Part shown: one piece after another, positions 40,069 through 51,966 of the stretch
Layout of the letters: every line of letters begins with the position of its first letter
Position numbering within the stretch: the first letter of the stretch is position 1
From: Actinoplanes sp. SE50/110
GTDB lineage: Bacteria; Actinomycetota; Actinomycetes; Mycobacteriales; Micromonosporaceae
Length of the DNA: 64,000 nucleotides
Direction: 5' to 3'
Assembly: GCF_900119315.1 (NCBI RefSeq)
Contig: NZ_LT827010.1
Coordinates: 1,316,501 to 1,380,500 of the forward strand
Made by a program: the position numbers and the translations under genes
The notes under the pieces: generated by a model
Database searches by the model: none
The model's input: the letters and a program-made list of their open reading frames with translations, nothing else
What the model was told of the DNA's origin: nothing

Positions 40069-41117
40069 CCCTGGAGACCACCCTGGCGGCCATCCGCCCG
40101 GCCGACGAGCGGGCCATGGCCGCCGCTCGCGAGCTGCAGTCCCGGCTGACCAAGCCGGCCGGCTCACTGGGCGCGCTGGAGGAGCTGTCGGTGCGCCTGG
40201 CCGGGCTGGCCGGGGTCTGCCCGCCGCCGCTGCCCGCGCCGGCCACCGTCGCGGTCTTCGCCGGCGACCACGGCGTGCACGCGCAGGGTGTCACCCCGTG
40301 GCCGCAGGAGGTCACCGCGCAGATGGTGGCGAACTTCGTGGCCGGCGGCGCGGTGGTCAACGCGTTCGCCCGGCAGGCCGGCGCGGACGTGATGGTGGTC
40401 GACGCCGGGGTGAAGATCCCGCTGCACGGCGGGCCCAACCTGCTGGACGCCAACATCCGGCGCGGCACCCGGGACATGACCGTCGAGCCGGCGCTGACCC
40501 GCGAGGAGGCCCGGGCCGCCGTCGAGCTCGGCGCCGCGGTCGCCGCCCAGCTCGTCGCCGCCGGTGCGCGATGCCTGCTCACCGGTGACATGGGGATCGC
40601 CAACACGACGCCCGCCGCGGCCCTGATCGCGGTCTTCACCGGCAGCGCGCCGGCCGTGGTGACCGGGCGCGGCACCGGCATCGACGACGCCACCCTGGCC
40701 CGCAAGACCGAGGTGATCGCGGCCGCGCTGGCCCGGCACACCCCGGACCCGGCCGACCCGCTCGGCGCACTGGCCACGGTCGGCGGCCTGGAGCACGCCG
40801 CGCTGACCGGTTTCATCCTCGGCGCGGCCGCCGCCCGGGTGCCGGTGATCGTGGACGGGGTGATCGCCGCCTCGGCCGCGCTGGCCGCCGCCGCGTTCGC
40901 CCCGGACGCGGTCGCCGCGATGGTCGCCGGGCACCGTTCGGCCGAGCCGGGTGCCACCGTCGCCCTGTCCCACCTGGGCCTGGAGCCGCTGATCGACCTC
41001 GGGATGCGCCTCGGCGAGGGTAGCGGCGCGGTGCTGGCCCTACCGATCGTCGCGGCCGCGGTCCGGGTTCTGCACGAGGTCGCCACGTTCGATTCGGCGG
41101 GGGTCTCAGAGAAGTGA
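40065..41117 (+). CDS. cobT: Nicotinate-nucleotide:dimethylbenzimidazole phosphoribosyltransferase
   Basis: A 350-residue enzyme that activates the lower ligand base of cobalamin. Typical segments: SRLTKPAGSLGALEELSVRLAGL at the N-terminus, VAVFAGDHGVHAQGVTPWPQEVTAQMV, CLLTGDMGIANTTPAAAL, and the catalytic Glu in RLGEGSGAVLALPIV. Length is standard. The GTG start is coupled to the cobC stop; cobA follows after 37 bp, making a three-gene operon. Confidence 0.97.
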   Translation: MTLETTLAAIRPADERAMAAARELQSRLTKPAGSLGALEELSVRLAGLAGVCPPPLPAPATVAVFAGDHGVHAQGVTPWPQEVTAQMVANFVAGGAVVNAFARQAGADVMVVDAGVKIPLHGGPNLLDANIRRGTRDMTVEPALTREEARAAVELGAAVAAQLVAAGARCLLTGDMGIANTTPAAALIAVFTGSAPAVVTGRGTGIDDATLARKTEVIAAALARHTPDPADPLGALATVGGLEHAALTGFILGAAAARVPVIVDGVIAASAALAAAAFAPDAVAAMVAGHRSAEPGATVALSHLGLEPLIDLGMRLGEGSGAVLALPIVAAAVRVLHEVATFDSAGVSEK

Positions 41118-41154
41118 CCGGCCGCACCGTGACCGGAAGAGCCCAGGAGACGAC

Positions 41155-42363
41155 ATGAGCCTCTATCCCCTCGCCCTCCGGCTGGAGGGCCGTCGCGTGC
41201 TGGTGGTCGGCGGCGGCTCGGTCGCCACCCGCCGGGTGCCCGCGCTGATCGCGGCCGGCGCCCGGGTCGACATCGTCTCGCCGGTGCTCACCCCGGCGCT
41301 GCAGGCGTACGTCGACGCCGGCCGGGCCCGCTGGACACCGCGGCGCTTCGAGCCGGCCGACGTGGCCGGCGCCTGGCTGGTCCACGTCGCGGTCGACGAC
41401 CCGGAGGCGGCCGCGCAGGTCAGCGACGCGGCCGAGGAACACCGGATCTTCTGCGTCCGCGCCGACGACCGGGACGCCGCGACCGCCTGGACGCCCGCCG
41501 TCACCCGGCACGGCCAGGTGACCGTCGCGGTGACCGACGGTGGTGACCGGCGGCGGGCCATGGCGGTCCGTGACCTGGTGGCGCACGCGCTGGAGGCGGC
41601 ACCCCCGGTCGCCCCCGAGCTCAAGGGCGTCGCGCTGGTCGGCGCCGGGCCGGGCGACCCGGAGCTGATCACGGTGAAGGGCCGCCGCCTGCTGGCCGCC
41701 GCCGACGTGGTGGTCGCCGACCGGCTGGTCCCCGGGATGCTGCTGGGCGAGCTGCGGCCGGAGGTCGAGCTGATCGACGCCGCCAAGATCCCGTACGGGC
41801 CGTCGGCCGCCCAGGAGGAGATCAACCGGATCCTGGTCGACCGGGCACTGCAGGGCAGATTCGTGGTCCGGCTCAAGGGCGGTGACAACTTCGTCTTCGG
41901 CCGCGGCGGTGAGGAGGCCCTGGCCTGCGCCGAGGCCGGCGTCCCGGTGCTGGTGGTGCCCGGGGTGACCAGCTCGATCGCGGCGCCCGCACTGGCCGGC
42001 GTGCCGGTCACCCACCGCGGGGTGGCGCACGAGTTCACGGTCATCTCCGGGCACATTCCGCCGGAGCACGCCGACTCACTGGTCGACTGGGCCGCCCTGG
42101 CCCGGCTGCGCGGCACCCTGGTGGTGCTGATGGGGCTGAAGAACCTGGCGAAGATCGCCGGCCGGCTGATCGCCGAGGGCCGGGACGCGGCCACCCCGGT
42201 CGCGGTGATCCAGGAGGGGTCGACCGCGCACCAGCGGTCCCTGCGCAGCACCCTGGGAGCGGTCGCGCAGGACGTGGCGGCGGCCGGCATCCGGCCCCCG
42301 GCGGTCGTGGTGATCGGCGAGGTGGTGAGCGCGACGGCCGGGTTCACCCCGGCAGCCGGCTGA
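41155..42363 (+). CDS. cobA: Siroheme synthase-type fusion: Met8-like domain plus uroporphyrinogen-III C-methyltransferase
   Basis: A 402-residue protein. Residues 1-150 form a Met8/CysG-N-like precorrin-2 dehydrogenase domain (VLVVGGGSVATRRVPALIAAGARVDIVSP). Residues 155-402 form SUMT (VALVGAGPGDPELITVKGRRLL, GPSAAQEEINRILVDRA, VVRLKGGDNFVFGRGGEEALAC, GVTSSIAAPALAGVPVTHR). SUMT uses two SAM to make precorrin-2, the branch point to cobalamin and siroheme. The N-terminal domain could divert precorrin-2 to sirohydrochlorin. ATG 41155 follows AGGAGA. Third gene of the cobC-T-A operon. Confidence 0.95.
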   Translation: MSLYPLALRLEGRRVLVVGGGSVATRRVPALIAAGARVDIVSPVLTPALQAYVDAGRARWTPRRFEPADVAGAWLVHVAVDDPEAAAQVSDAAEEHRIFCVRADDRDAATAWTPAVTRHGQVTVAVTDGGDRRRAMAVRDLVAHALEAAPPVAPELKGVALVGAGPGDPELITVKGRRLLAAADVVVADRLVPGMLLGELRPEVELIDAAKIPYGPSAAQEEINRILVDRALQGRFVVRLKGGDNFVFGRGGEEALACAEAGVPVLVVPGVTSSIAAPALAGVPVTHRGVAHEFTVISGHIPPEHADSLVDWAALARLRGTLVVLMGLKNLAKIAGRLIAEGRDAATPVAVIQEGSTAHQRSLRSTLGAVAQDVAAAGIRPPAVVVIGEVVSATAGFTPAAG

Positions 42364-42412
42364 GCCGCGCTGAGGCGAGAGGGCGGCGGCAGACGACGTA
42401 CCACTCCATGAT

Positions 42413-42441
42413 CGGCGCCGGGCCGCAGCGGCCCGGCGCCG
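42413..42441. terminator. Bidirectional terminator between cobA and otsA
   Basis: A 12-bp perfect stem (42413-42424 with 42430-42441) around a 5-nt loop GCAGC, between convergent stops. Confidence 0.8.
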
Positions 42442-42452
42442 GAGAGATCGCC

Positions 42453-43850
42453 TCAGCTCTCGTCGTCGACGGTGAGTTCGTCCAGGAACGTGCGGGCCCA
42501 CCGGGCGACGTCGTGGGTGCGCAGATGCCGCTGCATCACCCGCATCCGCCGCTTGAGCTCGGCCGGCTCCGCGTTGATCGCCCGCAGCAGCGCGTCCTTC
42601 ACCCCGTCCGGGTCGTGCGGGTTGCACAGGAACGACTGGCGCAGCTCGGTGGCCGCGCCGGCGAACTCGCTGAGCACCAGGGCGCCCCCGGTGTCACCGC
42701 GGCAGGCGATGTACTCCTTCGCGACCAGGTTCATCCCGTCCCGCAGCGGGGTCACCATCATCACGTCGGCGGCCGCGTACATCGCGGCGAGCTCCTGCTT
42801 GTCGACCGACTGGTGCAGGTAGTGCACCGCCGGCGTGCCGACCTTGCCGAACTCGCCGTTGATCCGGCCGACCTCACGCTCGACCTTGACCCGCAGCGTC
42901 TGGTAATGCTCGACCCGCTCCCGGCTCGGCGTTGCGACCTGCACCATCACCGCGTCGCCGACCTGCAGTTTCTCGTCGGCCAGCAGCTCGCGGAAGGCCT
43001 TGAGGCGCAGCTCGATGCCCTTGGTGTAATCCAGCCGGTCGACGCCGAGGATGACCGTCTTGGGATCGCCCAGCTCGGCGCGGATCTGCTTGGCCCGGGC
43101 CTGCACCGCCGGGTCGGCGGCCAGCCGCTCCATGTCCCGGGTGTCGATGCTGATCGGGAACGCCCCGGCCTTCACCCGCCGGCCGTCGACCAGGATCGAC
43201 TGGCCCTCGTAGCGCAGGCCGAGCAGGTGCCGGGCCAGCCGGACGAAGTTCTGCGCGGCCAGTCGCTGCTGGAAGCCGACCAGGTCGGCGCCGAGCAGAC
43301 CGCGCAGGATCTCGGCCCGGAACGGCATCTGCATGAACAGTTCGATCGGCGGGAACGGGATGTGCAGGAAGAAGCCGATCCGCAGGTCGGGCCGCATCTC
43401 CCGGAGCATCGCGGGCACCAGCTGGAGCTGGTAGTCCTGCACCCAGACGGTGGCGCCCTCGGCCGCGACGTCCGCGGCCGCCTCGGCGAACCGCTGATTG
43501 ACCGTACGGTACGAGTCGCGCCAGCGGCGCTTGTAGGCCGGCGTCTCCACCGCGTCGTGGTAGAGCGGCCAGATCGTCGCGTTCGACTGACCCTCGTAAT
43601 AACGTTCCAGCTCGTCGGCGCTCAACGGCACCGGGTGGATGTGGATGCCCTCGAGATCGAACGGCTCGGGCGCCGGTCCGTCGCCGCCCGCCCATCCGAT
43701 CCAGGTGCCGCGATGCTCGGTGAGCACCGGATGCAACGCCGTGACCAGGCCTCCCGGACTGGACCGCCACTGCTTCTCCCCGCTGGGCAGGGTGACCTCG
43801 TCAACGGGCAGACGGTTGGCGACGACGACGAAGGAACTTCGTTGGGCCAC
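42453..43850 (-). CDS. otsA: Trehalose-6-phosphate synthase
   Basis: A 465-residue GT20 glycosyltransferase that joins UDP- (or ADP-) glucose to glucose-6-phosphate. Motifs: [13 protein letters not shown] at the N-terminus, HIGWAGG-type loop as [59 protein letters not shown], and [11 protein letters not shown] near the C-terminus. It makes the osmo- and stress-protectant trehalose. GTG 43850 starts right before the first strand. The frame stays open far upstream only as an antisense artefact of ettA. No otsB is adjacent. Confidence 0.97.
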   Translation of the reverse strand: MAQRSSFVVVANRLPVDEVTLPSGEKQWRSSPGGLVTALHPVLTEHRGTWIGWAGGDGPAPEPFDLEGIHIHPVPLSADELERYYEGQSNATIWPLYHDAVETPAYKRRWRDSYRTVNQRFAEAAADVAAEGATVWVQDYQLQLVPAMLREMRPDLRIGFFLHIPFPPIELFMQMPFRAEILRGLLGADLVGFQQRLAAQNFVRLARHLLGLRYEGQSILVDGRRVKAGAFPISIDTRDMERLAADPAVQARAKQIRAELGDPKTVILGVDRLDYTKGIELRLKAFRELLADEKLQVGDAVMVQVATPSRERVEHYQTLRVKVEREVGRINGEFGKVGTPAVHYLHQSVDKQELAAMYAAADVMMVTPLRDGMNLVAKEYIACRGDTGGALVLSEFAGAATELRQSFLCNPHDPDGVKDALLRAINAEPAELKRRMRVMQRHLRTHDVARWARTFLDELTVDDES

Positions 43851-43964
43851 GCTGAGTACACCTCCGGGTGGTTTCTGTTCCCCTAGCGAGCCTACTGTGC
43901 GTAGCCACCAAGGAACGTACCCACTCTGCTCTCGGGGTCTTGACTTGGATGCCATCCTGTCCCG

Positions 43965-44501
43965 GTGACACCCCTCGATGATCATTCCCAGCCGTGGCGG
44001 CCGATCTTCTTTCCTGTGGTGATCGCCACGGTGTTGCTGACCATCATCGGCATGATCGGCGGGTATCTGCTCAGCGAGCGTCGCGACGCCCGGGGCACCG
44101 CCAGGCCCTCCGCCTCGGCCACCACCGACGCCTCCGACGGGCCGTCGTTGCTGCCCACCGAGGGGTTGTGCCCCGACCAGACCCAGGAGATGGGGCACCG
44201 CAACGGCGCGACCGGCGACCTGCTGCAGGTGTTCCGCGTCACCACCGAGCGCAAGACGGTGATCTGGATCTGCCAGGACGACCGGGGGCGGCTGTTCTAC
44301 CACGCCAACCGCGGTGGCACCGCCGCGCCGTGGAAGGAGGGGGTCACCGCGCTGTTTTTGGCCGGAGTGACGAGGCAGGACGACGGCAGTTTCCAGGCGG
44401 TCGCGCCGCAGGACGGCAACACCTTTTCGATCAACCGGGAGCGGCTGCTGGTCACCAAGTCGGACGGGACCGAGGCGGAACAGCGGGTGGTCGGCGACTG
44501 A
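43965..44501 (+). CDS. Membrane-anchored protein of unknown function
   Basis: A 178-residue protein from GTG 43965. One membrane helix near residues 14-36 ([22 protein letters not shown]) is followed by a Ser/Thr/Ala-rich linker and an outer domain of about 115 residues with two Cys ([15 protein letters not shown]) and a beta-rich pattern ([21 protein letters not shown]). The Cys pair probably forms a disulfide. No family recognised. It lies 96 bp before ettA in the same direction and is divergent from otsA. Confidence 0.75.
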   Translation: MTPLDDHSQPWRPIFFPVVIATVLLTIIGMIGGYLLSERRDARGTARPSASATTDASDGPSLLPTEGLCPDQTQEMGHRNGATGDLLQVFRVTTERKTVIWICQDDRGRLFYHANRGGTAAPWKEGVTALFLAGVTRQDDGSFQAVAPQDGNTFSINRERLLVTKSDGTEAEQRVVGD

Positions 44502-44597
44502 CCGGCGGGGTTGGCGTAGGCGACGGTGAGCCGACCTGGAAGGATTGCCTTTTGATTCCGGCATGAGAAATCCACGATCTCGGAGGTAGGGCACACC

Positions 44598-46274
<1,677 letters not shown>

Positions 46275-46307
46275 GCCGGCCCCGCGGGTCACCACCGAAG
46301 TGGGATC

Positions 46308-46718
46308 ATGAGTAGGCGATTCACCTACGACGTGCCCGTGCGCTGGTCCGACATGGACGCGTACGGGCACGTCAACAACGCGCGCTTCCTCACCCTGTAC
46401 GAGGAGGCGCGCGTGGCGATGTTCTTCGTCGGGGCGCGCAACCACGGCCTCGGCTCGTTCGAGGAGGGCATCGTGATCGCCCGCCACGAGATCGACTATC
46501 TGCGCCCGGTGGACTTCGGCGAGCCGGTCCGCGTCGAAATGTGGATCTCCGAGCTGCGGGCGGCCGCGTTCACCGTGTCGTACGAGCTGTTCGACGACGG
46601 CGTGCTGGCCAGCCGGGCGAAATCGGTGTGCGTGCCCTATCACCTGGCCGCCGGGCACCCGCGGCGGCTGACCGACGCCGAACGCGACTTCCTGAAGCCC
46701 TACGTCGAGGTGGCCTGA
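46308..46718 (+). CDS. Hotdog-fold acyl-CoA thioesterase (4HBT type)
   Basis: A 136-residue protein with [25 protein letters not shown] at residues 11-35, the 4-hydroxybenzoyl-CoA thioesterase pattern with catalytic Asp and the HVNN turn. Second strand set: [25 protein letters not shown]. It probably hydrolyses short or aromatic acyl-CoAs. Its stop overlaps the next start by one base, so it forms an operon with the unknown protein that follows. Confidence 0.92.
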   Translation: MSRRFTYDVPVRWSDMDAYGHVNNARFLTLYEEARVAMFFVGARNHGLGSFEEGIVIARHEIDYLRPVDFGEPVRVEMWISELRAAAFTVSYELFDDGVLASRAKSVCVPYHLAAGHPRRLTDAERDFLKPYVEVA

Positions 46719-47377
46719 TGTCCGGGCACGGCCTGCTCGGGGTGCCGGACGCCGGCGCGTTCCTGGCTCGGCTGACCCGGCTCGACCCGGGCGCCCCGGT
46801 GCGGCTGCGCTCCACCGCCGGCCGCACCGCGCTCTGGGCCCACCTGCCGTGGGACGTGCTGGTCACCCGCGAGGTGGCAGGACCCGGGCCGGGCGACGCC
46901 ACGGTGTCCGCGGCGGAGCTGCTGGCCGTGCTGGCCGCCGGCGGCGCGGAGCTGCCGGAGCGCCGGGACACCCGGTGGCGCTGGCCGCTGCCGCCGGCCG
47001 CGAGCACCGCGGTCGAGTCGGTGGCCGGCGCCGAACTGACCCGGCTGGCCGCCGCGGCCGCCGGCACCCTGCGCGAGGTGACCGCGGGCGGGGTCGCCGG
47101 GCGCGCCGTCGGGCAGCGGGCGGTCCGCGACGCGCTCCTGGACCACGTCGCGCTTGTCGTCACCCCGGAGGGAGCAGGTCCGGTCGAGGTGTCCCAGCGG
47201 CTCGTCCAGGCGGTGGCGCGAATGGGATTTCTCGGTCCTCGCGGCGCCGAGCCGGCGGACGCCCGCGTGCGCACAGCGGGGTCCTGGGTGGGAATTTCGG
47301 CACCATATGGAGTCGCGTGGCGACAGAGCGCCCACAAATTGACCGTTATGCCGATGTCGAGTCACCCGAAAGGGTGA
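46718..47377 (+). CDS. Protein of unknown function coupled to the thioesterase
   Basis: A 219-residue protein, ATG overlapping the thioesterase stop (TGATG). Rich in Ala, Gly and Arg, with a helical middle ([16 protein letters not shown]...[15 protein letters not shown]) and a conserved-looking end ([19 protein letters not shown]). No signal peptide, no recognised domain. Tight coupling suggests a shared role with the thioesterase, but nothing else shows it. Confidence 0.75.
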   Translation: MSGHGLLGVPDAGAFLARLTRLDPGAPVRLRSTAGRTALWAHLPWDVLVTREVAGPGPGDATVSAAELLAVLAAGGAELPERRDTRWRWPLPPAASTAVESVAGAELTRLAAAAAGTLREVTAGGVAGRAVGQRAVRDALLDHVALVVTPEGAGPVEVSQRLVQAVARMGFLGPRGAEPADARVRTAGSWVGISAPYGVAWRQSAHKLTVMPMSSHPKG

Positions 47378-47506
47378 GGCCACATCGTTCTTCTGGTTTC
47401 GGCCTCCCGTTGGGGGGATGACCATTAGGAAACGGACGGGTACCGTCGGCCCTCGGATCTACTGCAACGTCCGGCAGCGGGTCTGTTGGGGAGCGAGGTG
47501 CACACG

Positions 47507-48214
47507 ATGCCTTGGTGGTCATGGCGTCCGGGATCGTCCGCGGCGAACGAGCCGGACACCGGCGGCGAGGTGGCGGTGCAGAGCACCGTCCGCGTCGGAG
47601 TTCCGGCTCAGCGCGAGCCCGGCCGGACCGGGGTGCCGTCCGACAACGACCTGAGCCGCGGCGCCGACCGCGAGCCCGGTCGCGGCGCCGCCCCCGACCG
47701 TGTCCCCGAGTGCGAGCTCAGCCGCACCCCCGACCGTGAGCTCGGCCGCGGCGCGACCCCGTCCGATCTGTCGGCCGTCTCCGGCTCCGCCGAGGTGGTC
47801 GAGCCGGTCACGCTGGCCCGCATCGGCAAGGCCCTCGACCTGCTCGACATTCGGTTCCTCGCCGACGGCGGTGGCAGCCTCCTGGCCATGTGGGAGCGGC
47901 ACGCGGTGCTGTTCACGCTGGAGGGTCCGGAGGACGAGATCCTGGTGATGCGGGCCCGTCCGCACGCGACCGTCCCGCCGGACTGGGCCGACCGGGCCTA
48001 CCGGGTGGTCAACGAGTGGAACCACACCCGCCGGTTCTGCAAGGCCTATGTGGGGGACGCGACCGAGCGCGGGCAGCTGCCGATCTACGCCGAGCTGCAG
48101 GTGCCGCTGGCCGCCGGCGCCCACGACACGCTGCTGGTGGAGCTGCTCGACTGCGGCGCCGCGGTCGCCACGTCGTTCGTGGACTGGCTCCACGACGAGG
48201 GCGCCCTGCTCTGA
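47507..48214 (+). CDS. YbjN-domain protein with low-complexity N-terminus
   Basis: A 235-residue protein. Residues 1-95 are Arg/Pro/Gly/Asp-rich with loose repeats (LSRGADREPGRGA, LSRTPDRELGRGA). Residues 100-235 form a YbjN domain (LARIGKALDLLDIRFLADGGGSLLAMWERHAVLFTL, WNHTRRFCKAYVGD). YbjN-fold proteins resemble secretion chaperones and affect stress and motility in other bacteria; the role here is unknown. ATG 47507 with GAGGTG 6 bp upstream. A tandem repeat begins at its stop codon. Confidence 0.85.
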   Translation: MPWWSWRPGSSAANEPDTGGEVAVQSTVRVGVPAQREPGRTGVPSDNDLSRGADREPGRGAAPDRVPECELSRTPDRELGRGATPSDLSAVSGSAEVVEPVTLARIGKALDLLDIRFLADGGGSLLAMWERHAVLFTLEGPEDEILVMRARPHATVPPDWADRAYRVVNEWNHTRRFCKAYVGDATERGQLPIYAELQVPLAAGAHDTLLVELLDCGAAVATSFVDWLHDEGALL

Positions 48215-48445
48215 CGGGCGCGCCGTGGGCTGCTCCGGCGGCTGCCCCGTGAGCTGCGCTGACGGGCGCGGACTGATCTGACGGGCGCGCCGTCGGCTGC
48301 TCTGGCGGCTGCCCCGTGAGCTGCGCTGACGGGCGCGGACTGATCTGACGGGCGCGCCGTCGGCTGCTCTGGCGGCTGCCCCGTGAGCTGCGCTGACAGG
48401 CGCGGACTGATCTGACGGGCGCGCCATGGGCTGCCCTGGCGGACG
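48211..48445. repeat. 67-bp non-coding tandem repeat
   Basis: CTGACGGGCGCGCC recurs at 48211, 48278, 48345 and 48412, giving three full 67-bp units and a partial fourth. The first unit contains the YbjN stop codon. The period is not divisible by three. Units differ at only a few bases. Confidence 0.95.
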
Positions 48446-48667
48446 CCTCGCGGGCTGCGACGTGGGGCAGGATGCGGGGAAGCGCCCGGGGAGGGCAGGC
48501 GCGGGGTTGGTTCTCGGTGACCACCCGCGGATGTAGGACCGGAGGGCTTCGCGGTCTGGACGCGTAGCGGCCAGCGAAGCCCGCAGGGACCCTCGGCGGG
48601 AGCGGCGATCAGTTGTCGGCCGCAGCGCACGACATCAAGATCTTGAAGTTGATGTGTCGTTTCACGC
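48446..48667. other. Intergenic stretch
   Basis: Convergent space with no coding bias. A short less GC-rich patch at 48630-48660 contains ACATCAA (48633 region) facing TTGATGT, a weak hairpin with no clear role. Confidence 0.4.
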
Positions 48668-48705
48668 GCGGATGCCGCGGCCCGAACGGGAGCCGCGGCA
48701 TCCGC
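48668..48705 (-). terminator. Terminator of the propeller-protein gene
   Basis: A 14-bp perfect stem (48668-48681 with 48692-48705) and a 10-nt loop, 11 bp past the minus-strand stop. Confidence 0.8.
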
Positions 48706-48715
48706 TGCACGATCG

Positions 48716-49978
48716 TCAGTCGAGCGGGAACATGCCGATCCGGCCGTGGTACTCCTTGCCCAGCTGATCGGTGTCCGAGCCGACCAGCAGGCCGCGCGGC
48801 ACCGTCAGGAAGGCGCGGACGCCGACGCCGCGGGCCCGGGTCGGGTTCCAGGACAGCGCCCTCCCGGTGATCGGGCTGACCGCCCCGATGCCCGGCCGGG
48901 AGACCGCCCCCGGCCCCGGACCGTTGCCGTCGGTGCCGTACGGGTTGTCGAACCAGCGCTGGTGTCCGCCCAGGTAGACGGCCGGCCCGGTGATCGCCAC
49001 CGCGTAGAGGGAGTCGCCGCCGGTGCGCTGCACCCAGGTCGGATGCTGGCCGCCGGTGCGGTTGGTCTCGAAGCGGGCCGCCGAGTCGCAGAGCTTCTGG
49101 GCGGAGGAGGCCCGCCCGGTCGCGGCGACCACGAAGTAGGAGCCGTCCGGCGAGAATTTGACCTGCCGCAGGTAGGTGTCGAAGCCCTTCATGCACTGCG
49201 GCTTGTAGTCGTCGGTGTACCAGCCGCTGAGCTGGGCCGCGGAGCCGCCGACGTCGAAGAGGGCGATCTGGGTCCGGTCGGCGCTGCCGGCCCGCAGGAA
49301 GGCGCCGACCGCGACGAGTTTGCGGCCGTCCGCGGTGACGTCGAAGTGCTCGACCCGGACGCGGCTCAGGCCGGGGCCGGACAGGCGGGCGTCGAAGCCC
49401 CGGTCGACCGCGCCCGACTCGGCGTTCATCCGGGCCAGGCCGACCCGCTCGGTGCCGTTGATCGCGGAGAAGGTGCCACCGGCGTACAGGTCGTCGCCGC
49501 GGGTGGCGAGGGCCCGCACGTCGCCCCAGTTGACGTGGGCGCGGAATCCGGTGTCCCGGTTGCCGCTGCCCAGCCAGAGCCGGGTCAGCCCGCGGGAGGA
49601 GGCGCCGTTCACGGTCTTGAACGCGCCACCGGCGTAGACGGTGCCGTCGGCGCCGGGGGCGAGCGAGTAGATCGCGCCGTCGACCTCCGGGGCGAACGAG
49701 CGGATCGTGCCGTCGTTCAGGTCGAACGCGAAGATGTTCTTGCGGGCCAGGGTGGTGTGCCGGCCGGCGTCGGCGACCCGGGTGAAGGCGCCGCCGACGA
49801 TGACCGTGTCACCGACGACGGCGAGCGCCCAGACGGTGCCGTCGAGTACGTGCGGGGTCCAGTCGACCGGGTTGGCCGAGACGATGCCGGACTGCGTGAT
49901 GTCGGCCACCGCCGGCGGCGGGGAACCTCCCAGCGCGGCGAGGAAAACGGTGGCGACGGCCAGCAGGCGACGACGCAT
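48716..49978 (-). CDS. Secreted beta-propeller (delta-60-like repeat) protein
   Basis: A 420-residue protein. Signal peptide RRRLLAVATVFLAALGGSPPPAVA, then repeated units of 40-50 residues with the pattern VIVGGAFTRV / VYAGGAFKTVNG / LYAGGTFSAING, followed by T-R-L or A-R-M and D-x-G (GNRDTGF, GAVDRGF). This is the delta-60 repeat pattern, which folds as beta-propeller blades. Likely an exported binding protein; ligand unknown. Two Cys late in the sequence (KPQCMKG, KLCDSAA) may pair. Confidence 0.85.
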   Translation of the reverse strand: MRRRLLAVATVFLAALGGSPPPAVADITQSGIVSANPVDWTPHVLDGTVWALAVVGDTVIVGGAFTRVADAGRHTTLARKNIFAFDLNDGTIRSFAPEVDGAIYSLAPGADGTVYAGGAFKTVNGASSRGLTRLWLGSGNRDTGFRAHVNWGDVRALATRGDDLYAGGTFSAINGTERVGLARMNAESGAVDRGFDARLSGPGLSRVRVEHFDVTADGRKLVAVGAFLRAGSADRTQIALFDVGGSAAQLSGWYTDDYKPQCMKGFDTYLRQVKFSPDGSYFVVAATGRASSAQKLCDSAARFETNRTGGQHPTWVQRTGGDSLYAVAITGPAVYLGGHQRWFDNPYGTDGNGPGPGAVSRPGIGAVSPITGRALSWNPTRARGVGVRAFLTVPRGLLVGSDTDQLGKEYHGRIGMFPLD

Positions 49979-50040
49979 GGGGCGGCTCCCGGTGAGTGGA
50001 CGGACAACCGATCAACGAGTCACCGGCGGCCGCGTCACGA

Positions 50041-50433
50041 TCATCGAGGTGGCTCGACGGGATCCATCGTGTTCACCATGAAGTTCGCCGCGTGCTCCAG
50101 GTAGTTCCAGAGGGTCGTGCGGTGCGCGTCGTCGAGATCCAGCGAGTCGACCGCGGTGCGCATGTGTGTCAACCAGGCGTCCCGGGCGGCCGGGCCGACC
50201 GGGAAGGGGGCGTGCCGCATCCGCAGCCGGGGGTGGCCGCGGCCGGCCGAGTACGTGTTCGGGCCGCCCCAGTACTGCATCAGGAAGAGGGTCAGCCGGT
50301 CGGCGGCCGGGCCGAGATCCTCCTCCGGATACATCGGGCGCAGCAGCGGGTCCTCGGCGACGCCCTCGTAGAACTTGTCGACCAGGCGGCGGAACGTGGG
50401 TTCGCCGCCCACTTCGTCGTAGAAGGAGCTCAC
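50041..50433 (-). CDS. glbO: Truncated haemoglobin, group II (HbO type)
   Basis: A 130-residue 2-over-2 globin starting at GTG 50433. [27 protein letters not shown] holds the N-terminal glycine motif. [24 protein letters not shown] carries the EF region. [12 protein letters not shown] contains the proximal His. [13 protein letters not shown] has the G8 Trp typical of group II. It binds haem and oxygen, probably for oxygen chemistry or NO protection near the respiratory chain. It stands 23 bp before an MFS gene's stop on the same strand. Confidence 0.95.
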   Translation of the reverse strand: MSSFYDEVGGEPTFRRLVDKFYEGVAEDPLLRPMYPEEDLGPAADRLTLFLMQYWGGPNTYSAGRGHPRLRMRHAPFPVGPAARDAWLTHMRTAVDSLDLDDAHRTTLWNYLEHAANFMVNTMDPVEPPR

Positions 50434-50456
50434 CGGACCATCCTGCCAGCCGCGGC

Positions 50457-51815
50457 TCAGGTGGCCGGTTCGGCCTGCCCCGCGGGCCGGGACGGTTGCT
50501 GCGGGACCGGCGCCGTGGCCTGCTCGGCGGCCGCCTCCCGCTCGGCGGCGGCGAAGCGTTCCCGGCTCGGCCACCGGAGCCCGATCAGGGCGACCGCGAC
50601 CGCCCCGACGGCGCTCCACGACGCGACCACCAGCGGGATCCGGACGTGGTCCGCCAGCACGCCGGTGACCAGCACGGCGAGGAACTGGCTGGCCTGCACC
50701 CCGCTGCTCATCACGCCGAACGCGCGGGCCCGGTGGCTGAGCGGCAGGACCAGGACGAACGCGGCGTTCAGGGCGGGCAGGGCGGCGCCGGCCGCCATCC
50801 CGCACAGAGCGGTCAGCACCGCGACGGTGGTGCCCTGCGGGCCGGGCAGCACCGGCACCAGGCTCAGCGGAACCAGCACGGCCAGGATCGGCAGCAGCCG
50901 CCAGCGTCGCTCGACCGGGACCAGGTGGCTGAACAGCAGGCCGCCGGCGACGAAGCCGAGCGGCGCGGCCGCCATGATCAGACCCTGTTCGATCCCCTGC
51001 GGGATGCCCTTGGGGGTGGCCTCGGCGGCCCAGGAGGCGGCCAGGCCCTCCGGCACGACGCTGAAGGCGACGGTGGTGAGCACCACCACCGCGATCGGGC
51101 GCAGCACCGGATGCCCGAAGACCAGCCGGAAACCCTCGGCGGTCTCGGTCAGCAGGTGTCGGCGACGTTCCGGGCTGATCGCGCCGGGCCGGGTCTGCAC
51201 CCCGGCGGCGACCAGCAGCACGGAGGCCGCGAAGGTGGCGACGTCCACGCCGAGGGCGACCCGCGGGCCGAGGCCGACCGCCAGCGCCGCGCCGGTCAGG
51301 TAGCCGACCACCTGGGCCATCTGCACGGTGCTGTTGGAGGTGACCAGCGCCAGGGTGAGGCGGTCCCGGCCGACCGCCAGCGGGTACAGCGCGGAGCGGG
51401 CCGCCTGCCCGGCGGGGGTGCCCAGGCTGGCCACCAGCACCACCAGCAGGATCAGCGCGGTGGGCAGGCCGGGGATCAGCAGCAGTGCGGTCAGCGCCAT
51501 CCGGAACAGGTCGGAGGCGATCATCACCCGCCGGTGCGGGTAGCGGTCGCCGAGCGTGGCCAGCAGCGGGCCGACCAGGATGTTCGGCAGGTAGACCACG
51601 GCGAACGAGAACGCCGACAGCAGCACCGAGTGGGTCTGCTGATAGACCAGGACGGTCACCGCGGCGCGGGTCAGGAAGTCGCCGAGCACGCTGATGACCT
51701 GGGAGGCGTAGATCGCCCGGAACTCCCGCAGCGCGAGAAGGCTACGGAAGGTGACCGGGTGATCGCCTTCTGTAACCTTCGCGGCGTGCTGTGGGCCCTC
51801 CGGATCGTTGGCCAC
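50457..51815 (-). CDS. MFS transporter, 12 helices
   Basis: A 452-residue protein with 12 hydrophobic segments and the motif A loop [15 protein letters not shown] after helix 2. Layout and sequence resemble the MFS_3/enterobactin-exporter-like group used for drugs or siderophores. The Ala/Gln/Pro-rich C-terminus is cytosolic. An in-frame GTG about 20 codons in ([19 protein letters not shown]) is an alternative start. Probably co-transcribed with glbO downstream. Confidence 0.9.
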   Translation of the reverse strand: MANDPEGPQHAAKVTEGDHPVTFRSLLALREFRAIYASQVISVLGDFLTRAAVTVLVYQQTHSVLLSAFSFAVVYLPNILVGPLLATLGDRYPHRRVMIASDLFRMALTALLLIPGLPTALILLVVLVASLGTPAGQAARSALYPLAVGRDRLTLALVTSNSTVQMAQVVGYLTGAALAVGLGPRVALGVDVATFAASVLLVAAGVQTRPGAISPERRRHLLTETAEGFRLVFGHPVLRPIAVVVLTTVAFSVVPEGLAASWAAEATPKGIPQGIEQGLIMAAAPLGFVAGGLLFSHLVPVERRWRLLPILAVLVPLSLVPVLPGPQGTTVAVLTALCGMAAGAALPALNAAFVLVLPLSHRARAFGVMSSGVQASQFLAVLVTGVLADHVRIPLVVASWSAVGAVAVALIGLRWPSRERFAAAEREAAAEQATAPVPQQPSRPAGQAEPAT

Positions 51816-51966
51816 ATGTCCTCCATCGACCGGCGTGAACGTGCTCGTGCAGATGCAAGAGCTGTTCCGGATTCTGCCCGATCGTTCTAGGGGAGGCTAG
51901 GGCGGTTGGCCCCATTTTTAGCCGTTCGGTGGAGGGCGTAACCTAATCGGGTCGCGTAAGCGCAGG

